Source: Methanomicrobiales archaeon (GTDB lineage Archaea; Halobacteriota; Methanomicrobia; Methanomicrobiales; Methanospirillaceae). From it: 45,837 nucleotides of DNA. The notes beneath the pieces were generated by a model, which was not told the origin of the DNA, did not search any database, and was given only the letters and a program-made list of their open reading frames with translations. Made by a program: the position numbers and the translations under genes. Shown in pieces: positions 35,002 through 42,859 of the stretch. Position 1 is the stretch's first letter; each line of letters begins with the position of its first letter. The stretch is taken from the NCBI GenBank assembly GCA_026394715.1, contig JAPKXR010000204.1, forward strand, positions 1 to 45,837, written 5' to 3'.

Positions 35002-35018
35002 AAAAAAGGGACTGTCCC
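35002..35018 (-). terminator. Hairpin plus T6 terminator of the hydrogenase-like pair
   Basis: On the minus strand GGGAC-A-GTCCC is followed by TTTTTT, five bases after the stop at 35024. It has the form of a bacterial intrinsic terminator and also separates the convergent atwA. Confidence 0.6.
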
Positions 35019-35023
35019 TGCCT

Positions 35024-36103
35024 TTATCGCTCCGCACATCCAATACAAGGATCTATCGATAGCACAATTACCGGAACATCCGCAAGTTCGCATCCTTTCA
35101 GCGCTTTTACGAGAAACGGAATATTTGCAAATGTCGGTGTCCTGACCCTGTGGCGGAGCAGATGACGGGTCCCGTTTCCCTTTACATAATGCATCACTTC
35201 ACCACGGGGCTGTTCTGCCCGTGCCCAGCACTCACCATTGGGAGTACCGGTTATTTTAACCTCAACCGGCCCATCGGGAATCTTATCTACCGCCTTTGTG
35301 ATAATATCAATCGATGTTAGCAGTTCCTTTCCCCGGACAACACAGCGGGCATAACAATCTCCACTTTTTTCCACAACGGGCCTGAAATCGATCTTGTCAT
35401 AGGCTGCATACCCAAGCATTCGGGCATCCTCTGCAATACCACTTCCACGCCCTGTCGGACCGACTGCACCAAGTTCATAGGCCTCTTTTTCCAGAATTAT
35501 CCCAATCCCTTTCGTACGGTGCCGGACCGAACTGTCATTGAAAAAGACCTTGTTCAATTCCCTTATATCAGACCCCAAATCTTTTAGACCCGTGACCATC
35601 TCGTCGAGTTTCTTATTCTCAATATCCCTTCGGACACCTCCAATCTTGCACGCCCCCTGGATAACACGTCCTCCTGTCGTTGCCTCAAGGTCATCAAGGA
35701 TCTGTTCACGCAATCGCCACGACTGCATAAAGAGGTTTTCAAATCCAAGAGAATCGGCAAACAAACCGAGCCAGAGGAGATGAGAGTGCATCCTCGAATA
35801 TTCAGACCATATGGTTCGAAGATACAGGGCCCGTTCGGGGACATCGATACCCATAACCGTCTCAATTGCCGTCACATACGTACTGCCATGGATAAAGCTA
35901 CAAATTCCACATATCCGTTCCGCAACGTACACATATTCAGGGAATTCGCGTTTTTCGACCAGTTTTTCCAACCCACGGTGGACATACCCTATAGAGGGAA
36001 TTGCCTCAACTACTATTTCATCCTCAAGGACGAGGTCGAGGTGGATAGGTTCCGGTAGCACCGGGTGCTGTGGCCCGAATGGGATGATTATTCGCCGGGA
36101 CAT
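35024..36103 (-). CDS. Group 4 [NiFe]-hydrogenase-like large subunit (EchE/NuoD type)
   Basis: 359 aa with both nickel-binding cysteine pairs, ERICGICSFIH near residue 63 and DPCIGCAER at the extreme C-terminus, as in Ech/Mbh/Eha-type large subunits. It begins IPFGPQHPVLPEPIHLDL, the NuoD-family start. There is no C-terminal extension for a maturation protease, as in EchE. SD AAGGAGGA before ATG; overlaps the upstream NuoC-like gene by 16 bp. The electron-transfer (small), ferredoxin and membrane subunits needed for an Ech complex are absent here. H2/ferredoxin chemistry is likely but the partner is unknown. Confidence 0.85.
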   Translation of the reverse strand: MSRRIIIPFGPQHPVLPEPIHLDLVLEDEIVVEAIPSIGYVHRGLEKLVEKREFPEYVYVAERICGICSFIHGSTYVTAIETVMGIDVPERALYLRTIWSEYSRMHSHLLWLGLFADSLGFENLFMQSWRLREQILDDLEATTGGRVIQGACKIGGVRRDIENKKLDEMVTGLKDLGSDIRELNKVFFNDSSVRHRTKGIGIILEKEAYELGAVGPTGRGSGIAEDARMLGYAAYDKIDFRPVVEKSGDCYARCVVRGKELLTSIDIITKAVDKIPDGPVEVKITGTPNGECWARAEQPRGEVMHYVKGNGTRHLLRHRVRTPTFANIPFLVKALKGCELADVPVIVLSIDPCIGCAER

Positions 36104-36471
36104 GAGTTGTCCTCCTTGCGGTCGGTATTTACACTGAACGGGTATTTGATAGCGGTCCGGAAGAAAGTGCCGTTGAAATCAAGAGCAATACCCGTGACGG
36201 TAATCCCAAAGAGGTCATGCATCTCGTTCTCGTACGGGAACGCAGCCCAATAAATCCCGGTGATACTAGGGATCGCTGCCCCGGTCGGAACAAGCAGTCT
36301 GAGCGTCCTGAATAAAAAGTTCCGGTCAAACGAGTAGTCCACCTGGAATATCTCACCGAGTTTGGTTATGCTGATCGCAACGAGCCTGTACCCCTCGCTG
36401 TGCAGCTTGGACACACAGGATATTAGATCCGGCGTTTCCGTTGGAATTACCGGTTGTTCTTCTGCCTTCAT
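36088..36471 (-). CDS. NuoC/EchD-like 30-kDa-type subunit
   Basis: About 127 aa; YWAAFPYENEMHDLFGITVTG is the NuoC signature with the ExHDxFG core, preceded by FQVDYSFDRNFLFRTLRLLVP. In group 4 hydrogenases this subunit binds next to the large subunit. ATG 36471 has GGTGG six bases upstream; ATG 36477 or a GTG at 36498 are alternatives. It ends in the start of the large-subunit gene. Confidence 0.75.
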   Translation of the reverse strand: MKAEEQPVIPTETPDLISCVSKLHSEGYRLVAISITKLGEIFQVDYSFDRNFLFRTLRLLVPTGAAIPSITGIYWAAFPYENEMHDLFGITVTGIALDFNGTFFRTAIKYPFSVNTDRKEDNSCPGE

Positions 36472-36498
36472 GCACATCCACCCACCCTGATTTTGCAC

Positions 36499-36743
36499 CT
36501 TCTATAATCACCATATCCTTTCGATGATGATGAATTTATTATCGCCATCGTGTGTATGTGCACCCCGATACTGAGTAGAGGTGCTGGGGAATGACATCGG
36601 TATTCATCATGAATTTTCATATGCACTACCTATTTACGCTCATATGCGTAAAAACTACACTTCATAACAAATGAGTTTGTTGAAGGAATGCACATTAAGG
36701 ATCGAGGGAACCAGACAGCGGAAAAAAGGATAATTAACTGCAC
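36499..36743. promoter_or_regulatory. Upstream region of the hydrogenase-like pair
   Basis: Holds palindrome copy 4, a TATA-like TGATTATAGA (minus strand, about 36503-36512) and the end of the aquaporin operon. A 20-codon frame at 36671-36733 (plus) starts 18 bases after the palindrome, but coding is unproven. Confidence 0.4.
36633..36652. promoter_or_regulatory. Regulon palindrome, copy 4 (perfect)
   Basis: Reads TTTACGC-TCATAT-GCGTAAA: seven-base arms that are exact reverse complements around a six-base spacer. The clearest copy and the basis for the consensus. Nearest gene start is the NuoC-like subunit on the minus strand, about 160 bases away. Confidence 0.75.
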
Positions 36744-37136
36744 TCACTCCGCCGTAATCCGGTCGTAGAAGACTGCTGCTGCTATTGCACCGATGACCGG
36801 CCCGAGGATGTAAATCGGGAAGAATACCCAGAGGTTCGAGCTGCCAAGCAGGAAGTCCATCACGTACGGTCCAAACGTGCGGGCAGGGTTGATGTGAGCC
36901 CCGGATACCCGGCCAAGCGCATAGATGACGGCGGCAATGACGATACCGAACGTGATCCCGATCGCAAACCAGTCACCGAGCCCTCCGAGCTGGCCAATCC
37001 CGATATTGAAGGGGGTTGCCGGTTTTGTCCCATGTGCGATCATCAGCGTGATGGCCGCTGCTCCGGCACCGAAATACACGAGAAGAGCTGTTCCGACACC
37101 CTCAGCAATACTGCGATTAGCTAGCGAAGCCATCAC
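36744..37136 (-). CDS. Half-size AqpM-type aquaporin with the middle deleted
   Basis: 130 aa versus about 246 aa for methanogen AqpM. The N-terminal part (first helix, PFNIGIGQLGGLGDWFAIGITFG, SGAHINPA) matches AqpM up to the first NPA motif; it then continues directly with RTFGPYVMDFLLG, the sequence that follows the second NPA in AqpM, and ends with the last helix. So one NPA is left and helices in between are gone, as expected from a deletion between the two NPA repeats. It could work as a dimer of halves or be non-functional. ATGA overlap with the DUF2180 gene. Confidence 0.8.
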   Translation of the reverse strand: MMASLANRSIAEGVGTALLVYFGAGAAAITLMIAHGTKPATPFNIGIGQLGGLGDWFAIGITFGIVIAAVIYALGRVSGAHINPARTFGPYVMDFLLGSSNLWVFFPIYILGPVIGAIAAAVFYDRITAE

Positions 37137-37345
37137 TTACCATCCCCGTACGCAGCATTGCAGTCCGGGCAGAGCATACGGGGCATCTTCTTTGGCAGTT
37201 TGCGGGAGGGAAGCGGGTACCCGCCCTCCCAGACATCGACTTCTTTCCGGATCGTGTGCTTCATGCACGTCCCCATGCCGCATGCAACGCATACCGCAAC
37301 GGCATCGCTCTCCTTTCCCTCTTTTGCACAGACATAGCACTTCAT
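37133..37345 (-). CDS. DUF2180 zinc-ribbon protein
   Basis: 70 aa with CYVCAKEG, CVACGMGTCMKHT and CPDC, an eight-ligand pattern suggesting two zinc sites, followed by the family's EVWEGGYPLP-like EVDVWEGGYPLPSRKL. DUF2180 is known from methanogens and has no assigned function. ATG 37345 has SD GAGGTGAG four bases upstream; an ATG three codons earlier lacks one. Middle gene of DUF2193-DUF2180-aquaporin. Confidence 0.8.
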   Translation of the reverse strand: MKCYVCAKEGKESDAVAVCVACGMGTCMKHTIRKEVDVWEGGYPLPSRKLPKKMPRMLCPDCNAAYGDGK

Positions 37346-37372
37346 GATTCTCACCTCGTCCCGGTACCGGGA

Positions 37373-38872
37373 TTAGACAGATTCCTTCCACTGGCAGGAG
37401 CAGTGCCGGAAATCCATCAGGGCTGCCGATGCGCAGTCCTTGCAGATCCGGGCAGGAGCCGCTGCAACTTCCTTGTGCAGGGCAATGATGTTGGTCATCA
37501 GGGTTGCCGTGACCGGCTCGCTTGTCAGCAGGCACGGATAGTCGGAGAGGCGCATCATGGCCGAGAACCGGACGGTCATCGCACAGGCCGGGTACGCGTA
37601 CCGCTGCGGGTTTGCCAGCACCTCGTTCTTGAGAACGGGAGAGAGATCGATATCGAACCCACCGACTTTCGGCTTCACCAGCCCCGGCTCGCTGCTCTGC
37701 ATCCTTCGCGCCTTGTCGACCATCTTCCAACCCCGGTAGATCATGTCCATGAAGTCGCAGTTGTGGAGCTCGATGGCTGCCCCCCGCTTTGGGTAGAGCT
37801 GGACATAGTTGTGGTAACGCTTGGTCAGCATGTCCACAACCATAATTGCGTTGAACCCGTCGAGTTCAAGGATATATTCCGCAGCACTTGCCGATGCTCC
37901 AGTCGCTACCGAAAGAACTCCGTTTTCGGTTTTCATCTTCGGGGCCGCTGCGTGCAGGGTCTTGTCCATGACCTCAGTCACCGCTTCGATGACGGCCATG
38001 ATCACGTCGTCCTTGCACATGTTGTACGTTGATTGCGAAATGTGGTGGGCAATGTCCCCAACACAATAGGCCGGTACGGTAACGATGTTGCCGTAGTGGA
38101 CACCCTCGTCAAGGGAGGCTTTCACCGCACCCTGCATCTTCGTGCGGTAGTCCTTCATGTACTTCCGGAAGTCGAACGAGGACTGGCCCACACTGTCCAT
38201 GAGTTTTGCCTGGGCATCGACCGGTGTGTCGTAGATGGACTGGACCATCGCGACTTCCTTCTTTACCGCGTCTGCAAGAGTGGCTCCTCCCTCAACTGCG
38301 TGAGCGAAAACATCACCGATACCGTACGAGGTGTTCATGCCCCATGATTTCGCGGCAAGGATCCCCTGCTTATGTGCAACCGGAATATCCGTTGTTTTGA
38401 GGATCTGGTTGACGATGTTGCTGCTGCTCCCCGGGATCAGGGCAAAATCTACAACACAGGTCGGACCATAAAATCCCGCATAACGCCGGGCAGATTCCTT
38501 CCCGATCAGGGCTTCGGCTTTCCCGATCGCCTTGATGAACACATCCACGCTCTTCCGAAACTTCGGGTCCGCATCGTAGAGCATCTCCAGGATGACAGGC
38601 GTCTGGTAGTGCTCGACATAGGGATCGTCTTCAGGACGGATGGTGTTCGTCAGACCCTTCAAAATGGTGTAATGGGCATTGACCGAATCGGTGTGCAGGG
38701 CAAAGACTGCCTTGCTCTGGCCCCCGGCGGGTTTCATGCCTTTGACTGCGTCAACGTAGACTTTCGTGTCTTCGATGACGAATTTTTCACCGCGTTTCTT
38801 TTTTATCTGGTTCACGTCGGCGTGCTGTGCAGCCATCGCTTCCGTGATCATCTTTTTGATTATTTCCTGCAT
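37373..38872 (-). CDS. DUF2193 family methanogen protein
   Basis: 499 aa, cytosolic, no membrane segments. Blocks RRYAGFYGPTCVVDFALIPG, HYGNIVTVPAYCVGDIAHHISQ and AYPACAMTVRFSAMMRLSDYP resemble DUF2193, a family I know only from methanogens and relatives. The C-terminus is Cys/His-rich (CKDCASAALMDFRHCSC), pointing to a metal or Fe-S site. ATG 38872 is preferred: a TATA box lies 65-78 bases upstream, whereas the longer frame would start within it. First gene of its operon; 27 bases separate it from DUF2180. Confidence 0.75.
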   Translation of the reverse strand: MQEIIKKMITEAMAAQHADVNQIKKKRGEKFVIEDTKVYVDAVKGMKPAGGQSKAVFALHTDSVNAHYTILKGLTNTIRPEDDPYVEHYQTPVILEMLYDADPKFRKSVDVFIKAIGKAEALIGKESARRYAGFYGPTCVVDFALIPGSSSNIVNQILKTTDIPVAHKQGILAAKSWGMNTSYGIGDVFAHAVEGGATLADAVKKEVAMVQSIYDTPVDAQAKLMDSVGQSSFDFRKYMKDYRTKMQGAVKASLDEGVHYGNIVTVPAYCVGDIAHHISQSTYNMCKDDVIMAVIEAVTEVMDKTLHAAAPKMKTENGVLSVATGASASAAEYILELDGFNAIMVVDMLTKRYHNYVQLYPKRGAAIELHNCDFMDMIYRGWKMVDKARRMQSSEPGLVKPKVGGFDIDLSPVLKNEVLANPQRYAYPACAMTVRFSAMMRLSDYPCLLTSEPVTATLMTNIIALHKEVAAAPARICKDCASAALMDFRHCSCQWKESV

Positions 38873-38936
38873 GGTGCTGCAACTCCCGGCACCGGTATCA
38901 GAGGGGGTGCCTGTAATGCAACCTATGGTGCAGCCC

Positions 38937-38950
38937 ATTAATAAATACAT
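38937..38950 (-). promoter_or_regulatory. TATA box of the DUF2193 operon
   Basis: ATGTATTTATTAAT on the minus strand; predicted transcription start near 38918, about 45 bases before the ATG. Confidence 0.5.
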
Positions 38951-39454
38951 TCAGGCAAAAACCGTGGATAACGGAAGTAAGGCGGATCCGTGTATGACAC
39001 GTATTGCTGCACTCGTTCGCTCCAGGGGTTATTACTGCTGAACCTGAAGTCTGCCCAGACCTCTCAAAATACCCTGATTTCATGTGGGCGACCAAATCCC
39101 CGGTAGTAACCATCACCCATCAGTGCGAATTCCCTGTACCGGAATTCCCGTGAGGGTGCCACTCTTATCCCATCAGTTCATCTCCATGGAGTTATGCCGT
39201 TCCGTAGCAAAACAGAACCATGATTTTTCCATCGTGGCTCACGGTATACCCAACTACCGCATTGGGGTTTACGCGTGATGAATTCAAATAAGCCCGTTAA
39301 TTCCCTTTTTTCCATAATAAGGCAAAATCGCACCGTGAGAGGTCGCCATTAACTGCGTGTAATCGTGCCTGATTCTGCCACATATATTACCCCGTCCGGA
39401 CCCCTACAAGATTGCCGGGACGCGAACAGGAGGGTCATTGTTCCGGGGACCGGA
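38951..39454. other. 0.5 kb without a recognisable gene
   Basis: Short frames only, none with a recognisable motif. It separates the DUF2193 promoter from the 3' end of a hypothetical gene on the same strand. Confidence 0.4.
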
Positions 39455-39898
39455 TTATACCTGGCATCCCGGGGTATCCTGCTGGATCCGCCGTACGGCT
39501 GATATTTCGGGAATATTCTCTCCCCCCAGTGCCGTAACAATGGACTGGACATAGGGCTCCTGCCGCGTCATGCTTGGTGATACACATTTGTCCAGCCGCC
39601 CCCCTTTTCTGCCCATCTGTGCAGAACCGGTTGCGATGAAGTGGAGGAAATCTTCTTTTGGAAGACCCCATTTTGTGTTGATCTTCAGGTGAATGATATT
39701 CCAGTTGTCTGGGTTGGGATACATCACGGCCCGGGTACCGGGCAGCCGGACCGCATCCCCCCGATTGGATTGTGACAATGCAACAACCCGCGACCACAGG
39801 GGGTTACACGCAGTCTTTGCCATGGGGCAGTCCCGGCAGAACCTGTTCGTCGGGGGCAGTGCATCCCCCTGGTAATGAGAGCAGAATGTGATGTCCAT
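39455..39898 (-). CDS. Hypothetical protein with an N-terminal cysteine cluster
   Basis: 147 aa, not recognised. The N-terminus has CSHYQGDALPPTNRFCRDCP and KTAC, a C-x15-C-x2-C-x5-C spacing that suggests a zinc or Fe-S site; the rest has blocks NWNIIHLKINTKWGLPKED and FLHFIATGSAQMGRKGGRLDKC. No signal peptide. An ACATTAAAACC TATA-like stretch on the minus strand about 30 bases upstream supports transcription. Divergent from the flavoprotein gene. Confidence 0.55.
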   Translation of the reverse strand: MDITFCSHYQGDALPPTNRFCRDCPMAKTACNPLWSRVVALSQSNRGDAVRLPGTRAVMYPNPDNWNIIHLKINTKWGLPKEDFLHFIATGSAQMGRKGGRLDKCVSPSMTRQEPYVQSIVTALGGENIPEISAVRRIQQDTPGCQV

Positions 39899-40004
39899 CG
39901 CAGAGTGTTATTCAGAAACGCACGGTTTTAATGTATTGATCTATTATCGCATGACCGGGTGGTTGCATCGCAACTATCATAAGCCGGTGCGCTGAGCATT
40001 TACT

Positions 40005-40559
40005 ATGAAGGTGCTGGGCATATCAGGAAGCATGCGAAAAGGGGGCAATACTACAGATCTGGTCAATGTCATTCTCGAACGCTGCCGGGTTGCGGGGATC
40101 GAGACGGACTTTATTTCGCTTTCAGGCAAGAAGATCCACCCCTGCCTGGGCTGCGAGAAGTGCAAGGAGAAGAAATGCTGTGTCATCGAGAACGATGACT
40201 GGGAAAAAATTATCAACAAAGTGCTTGACTGCGATGTGCTTGTGATCGGGTCGCCCACGTATTATTACGACGTGTGCGGCCATCTCAAGAATTTCATCGA
40301 CCGCACGTATTCCCTCTACCATGACCGCAGGCTGGCAGGCAGAAAGGGCGTTGCTGTGTCGGTGCAGGCGCATAAAGGTGCAAACCGGACCATCCAGACG
40401 CTTGAAGGTTTCTTAAGCACGCATGAATTCTCATCGCTGGGCTCGGTCAAGGGCACCGGGTATCATGAAGGTGAAGTGCTTGCTGATAAGGACGCAGTCG
40501 AGAAAGCCCGGAAAATCGGGGATAAAATCGTCCGTCTCGTGAATCCCCGTTATAAATAA
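40005..40559 (+). CDS. Iron-sulfur flavoprotein (Isf/NADPH-dependent FMN reductase-like)
   Basis: 184 aa flavodoxin fold: ISGSMRKGGNT near residue 6 binds the FMN phosphate and IGSPTYYYDV follows near 83. Between them the compact CLGCEKCKEKKCC motif is typical of the [4Fe-4S]-binding Isf family, which carries electrons from ferredoxin in methanogens. No TATA is obvious. It ends 18 bases before the NifX-like pseudogene. Confidence 0.85.
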   Translation: MKVLGISGSMRKGGNTTDLVNVILERCRVAGIETDFISLSGKKIHPCLGCEKCKEKKCCVIENDDWEKIINKVLDCDVLVIGSPTYYYDVCGHLKNFIDRTYSLYHDRRLAGRKGVAVSVQAHKGANRTIQTLEGFLSTHEFSSLGSVKGTGYHEGEVLADKDAVEKARKIGDKIVRLVNPRYK

Positions 40560-40577
40560 TATGGGCGGATTTTTCTG

Positions 40578-40934
40578 TTGGCAGTATCAGCGAAAATCTT
40601 TAATCAATCACTTTTTTGTGGTAACGGGATCGATATTTGCATCGATTATGCAGTCGAACACCATTTTGCACGGGCATCATACTTTATTTTCTATGATACC
40701 TGGACTGGCAAATCGGAAGCGATCAGGGATGAATTTGTCCTCAATGATGCCAGGATTGGGCAGAATACGGTATAGTTACTGAAAAGTTATGGACTTGAAG
40801 CAGTGATTACCGGAGAGATTGGCGATAACACAAAGGATCTTTTGAAGGGTGCTGTAATCCTGCTCCAGGTCTACATAAGGACAGGCAAAGTCAAAGATGC
40901 GATTGATACTATCCTTTCGACTCCACCGAAATGA
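40578..40934 (+). pseudogene. NifX/NifB-type (dinitrogenase Fe-Mo cofactor family) protein interrupted by an amber stop
   Basis: The frame reads AVSAK, a weak middle, FARASYFIFYDTWTGKSEAI, then after GQNTV an in-frame TAG at 40773-40775, and goes on LLKSYGLEAVITGEIGD to KVKDAIDTILSTPPK and TGA at 40932. Both halves align with the NifX-like family (ERFGRAxYF..., LLKxYGVEAVITG...). At the TAG relatives usually carry a lysine-like codon, so a single A-to-T change would explain it. The start (TTG) is also poor. A decayed paralogue of the intact gene at 41613. Confidence 0.7.
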
Positions 40935-40938
40935 TGGC

Positions 40939-41451
40939 CTAACGAAACCGTTCATCTGACTTTATCGAGGTCGCATGATGTGAAACCGCATCGAACCAGC
41001 CGGCCTTTTCCTCACAGTATGAATCAAAAGCGGGCACATAGGGTTTGATATCCAGAAGCGGTGTTCCATCGAGCAGGTCCACATCCTCAATCTCAATCGT
41101 GTTCCCCTCAATACCCACAAGACGGACAATCGAAAGTCCAATCGCATTCGGCCGCTTTGGCGCCCGCGTTGCAAATATCCCACGGGGCATGGGATCAAGG
41201 AATGGTTTTACCTCAAGGGAGTAACCGTGACACCGGTGGAATGCATAAATGAGGATGATACGGGAAAAACCCACCAGGTCCTTAAGGCCTGCAGCAAATT
41301 CCGGGCGGATCTCGATAGTGCCACGTACATCCCGGGCCCCGGTGGGCTGGATAGGCATGCCGGCAATATCGGTAAAGGGGGAATGAACGGTTCCAATCGG
41401 TACATAGGTAAATGATAAGGAATTATCCACGGGACTTTGCATTTTCAACAC
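40939..41451 (-). CDS. trmO: TrmO/TsaA family tRNA t6A37 methyltransferase-like protein
   Basis: 170 aa with IGTVHSPFTD near residue 19 and ATRAPKRPNAIGLSIVRLV near 94, the TsaA/TrmO SAM-binding signature. TrmO N6-methylates threonylcarbamoyl-A37 in tRNA in bacteria; archaeal homologues, often next to metal-cofactor genes, may have other roles. Start uncertain: GTG 41451, TTG 41448 (SD AGGAG five bases upstream) or ATG 41442. It is divergent from the NifX-like gene, sharing the region of palindrome copy 5. Confidence 0.8.
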   Translation of the reverse strand: MLKMQSPVDNSLSFTYVPIGTVHSPFTDIAGMPIQPTGARDVRGTIEIRPEFAAGLKDLVGFSRIILIYAFHRCHGYSLEVKPFLDPMPRGIFATRAPKRPNAIGLSIVRLVGIEGNTIEIEDVDLLDGTPLLDIKPYVPAFDSYCEEKAGWFDAVSHHATSIKSDERFR

Positions 41452-41576
41452 TACTCCTGACGCGGAAATACGGTCTTAACCCCATTAATAGTCCGGTCTC
41501 ACCGGGACATATAATGGAGTTGTTCGCATTAACACGGATTTCAGTACTGAGGTGTACGATACAATAGTTTAAATTA

Positions 41577-41595
41577 ATATGCGCATATGAGTAAT
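41577..41595. promoter_or_regulatory. Regulon palindrome, copy 5
   Basis: Reads ATATGC-GCATAT-GAGTAAT, immediately behind a TATA-like TTTAAATTA (41568-41576) and 18 bases before the NifX-like ATG. It would control the whole NifX-MinD-MinD-DUF134-radical SAM-MBL operon and perhaps trmO. Confidence 0.7.
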
Positions 41596-41612
41596 AATCA
41601 AAGGTAGCGATC

Positions 41613-41945
41613 ATGAAGGTATGTTTTACATCAAAAGGGGCGACACTGGACACCCCCACAGAAGAGAGGTTCGGGCGTGCACCGTATTTTATCATTGTTG
41701 AAAGCGAGAACGGATCTTTTGAGGCAATCCCGAACCCTTACGCCGATGGTTCCGGAGGCGTTGGCCCTAAAGCCGCACAAATACTCATTGCACACAACGT
41801 TAAGGCGTTGATCAGCGGACAGGTCGGCGGGAATGCACGTGAGGTTCTCGATGCAGCAGGGATTGCGATGTATACCTATACCGGGGGTGGACCGGTGAAG
41901 GCAGCAGTAGACAAATTCACTGAGAATACTCTTATTCGCTCATAA
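41613..41945 (+). CDS. NifX-like dinitrogenase iron-molybdenum cofactor family protein
   Basis: 110 aa single-domain protein: SKGATLDTPTEERFGRAPYFIIVE, then GPKAAQILIAHNVKALISGQVGGNAREVL and a GIAMYTYTGG end. The NifX/NafY-like fold binds Fe-S precursors in nitrogenase assembly; stand-alone copies in methanogens and clostridia have no fixed function. It is the first gene behind palindrome copy 5, followed after 62 bases by two MinD-type ATPases. No nif genes are present in the window. Confidence 0.85.
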   Translation: MKVCFTSKGATLDTPTEERFGRAPYFIIVESENGSFEAIPNPYADGSGGVGPKAAQILIAHNVKALISGQVGGNAREVLDAAGIAMYTYTGGGPVKAAVDKFTENTLIRS

Positions 41946-42007
41946 CAGGGGACGCAGGGAAGTATGCTGGCAAGAGACTCCTACGTTAGATGTATGGTGG
42001 AAATGTC

Positions 42008-42859
42008 ATGAAATTAGCAATTGCTAGCGGTAAGGGAGGTACCGGTAAGACCATGGTGGCTGCAAATCTTGCCTTCACACTCTCCCGGGCCGGACAGGTT
42101 ACACTCATCGACTGCGATGTTGAGGAACCCAACCTTCACCTATTTTTTCCGAAAACTGCCACGATAACAGGAATTACCGTACCAGTGCCGGTTATCGATG
42201 AAAATACCTGCCAACATTGTGGTCTATGCGGGGAATTCTGCCAGTATGGCGCGATAACGGTTCTTTCCAACCGGGTCCTTTTCTTTCCCGAGCTCTGCCA
42301 CTCCTGCGGAGGGTGTATGCTGGTCTGCCTGAATGACGCCATCCATGAAGAGCCAAAACGGATAGGAACCGTGGCAATTTCCACACCTTTACCCCACCTG
42401 AAACTTATTTCAGGGATGCTGGACACAGGGAACCCTCACGCAGTGCCAGTTATCAGATCCGCAAAAAAACTGGCAGCGGGAAACCCCCTTGTGATCTGCG
42501 ATTCGGCACCAGGTACTTCCTGCCCGGTCGTCGAGGCGCTGGACGGATGTGATATTTGTATCCTTGTTACGGAATCAACGCCATTCGGCCTGCACGACCT
42601 CAGGCTTGCCGTAGATGTCGCTGATCGACTGGGTATCCCCACGGGGATTGTCATCAACCGGAGTGATGGAAAAGACCAGGAAATAATCGATTTCTGCAGG
42701 GTCCAGGACCTCGAAGTCATGATGACCATTCCTTTTGACCGCGAAATTGCCGCCATCCAGAGCAGGGGAAATATCCTCTGCCAGGTACAACCAACATGGC
42801 AAAATGAGTTTACCGGTCTTTTCATGAAATGCAGAGATCTCTGCAAGGGGATTAAATGA
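42008..42859 (+). CDS. MinD-type ATPase with inserted ferredoxin domain (COG1149), copy 1
   Basis: 283 aa. The deviant Walker A GKGGTGKT is at residues 8-15. An inserted two-cluster ferredoxin (CQHCGLCGEFCQ and CHSCGGCMLVC) follows near residues 66-105, and CDSAPGTSCPVV forms the Walker-B/switch region. COG1149 proteins come in pairs and are thought to use ATP to drive Fe-S or electron transfer. ATG 42008 (SD GGTGG) is chosen over an in-frame ATG six codons earlier. ATGA overlap with the next gene. Confidence 0.88.
   Translation: MKLAIASGKGGTGKTMVAANLAFTLSRAGQVTLIDCDVEEPNLHLFFPKTATITGITVPVPVIDENTCQHCGLCGEFCQYGAITVLSNRVLFFPELCHSCGGCMLVCLNDAIHEEPKRIGTVAISTPLPHLKLISGMLDTGNPHAVPVIRSAKKLAAGNPLVICDSAPGTSCPVVEALDGCDICILVTESTPFGLHDLRLAVDVADRLGIPTGIVINRSDGKDQEIIDFCRVQDLEVMMTIPFDREIAAIQSRGNILCQVQPTWQNEFTGLFMKCRDLCKGIK

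Noticed and set aside
40773-40775. In-frame TAG as a pyrrolysine codon
   Set aside because: No pyl genes in view, pyrrolysine is not expected in this lineage, and the frame has other weak spots including its start; nonsense mutation is simpler.
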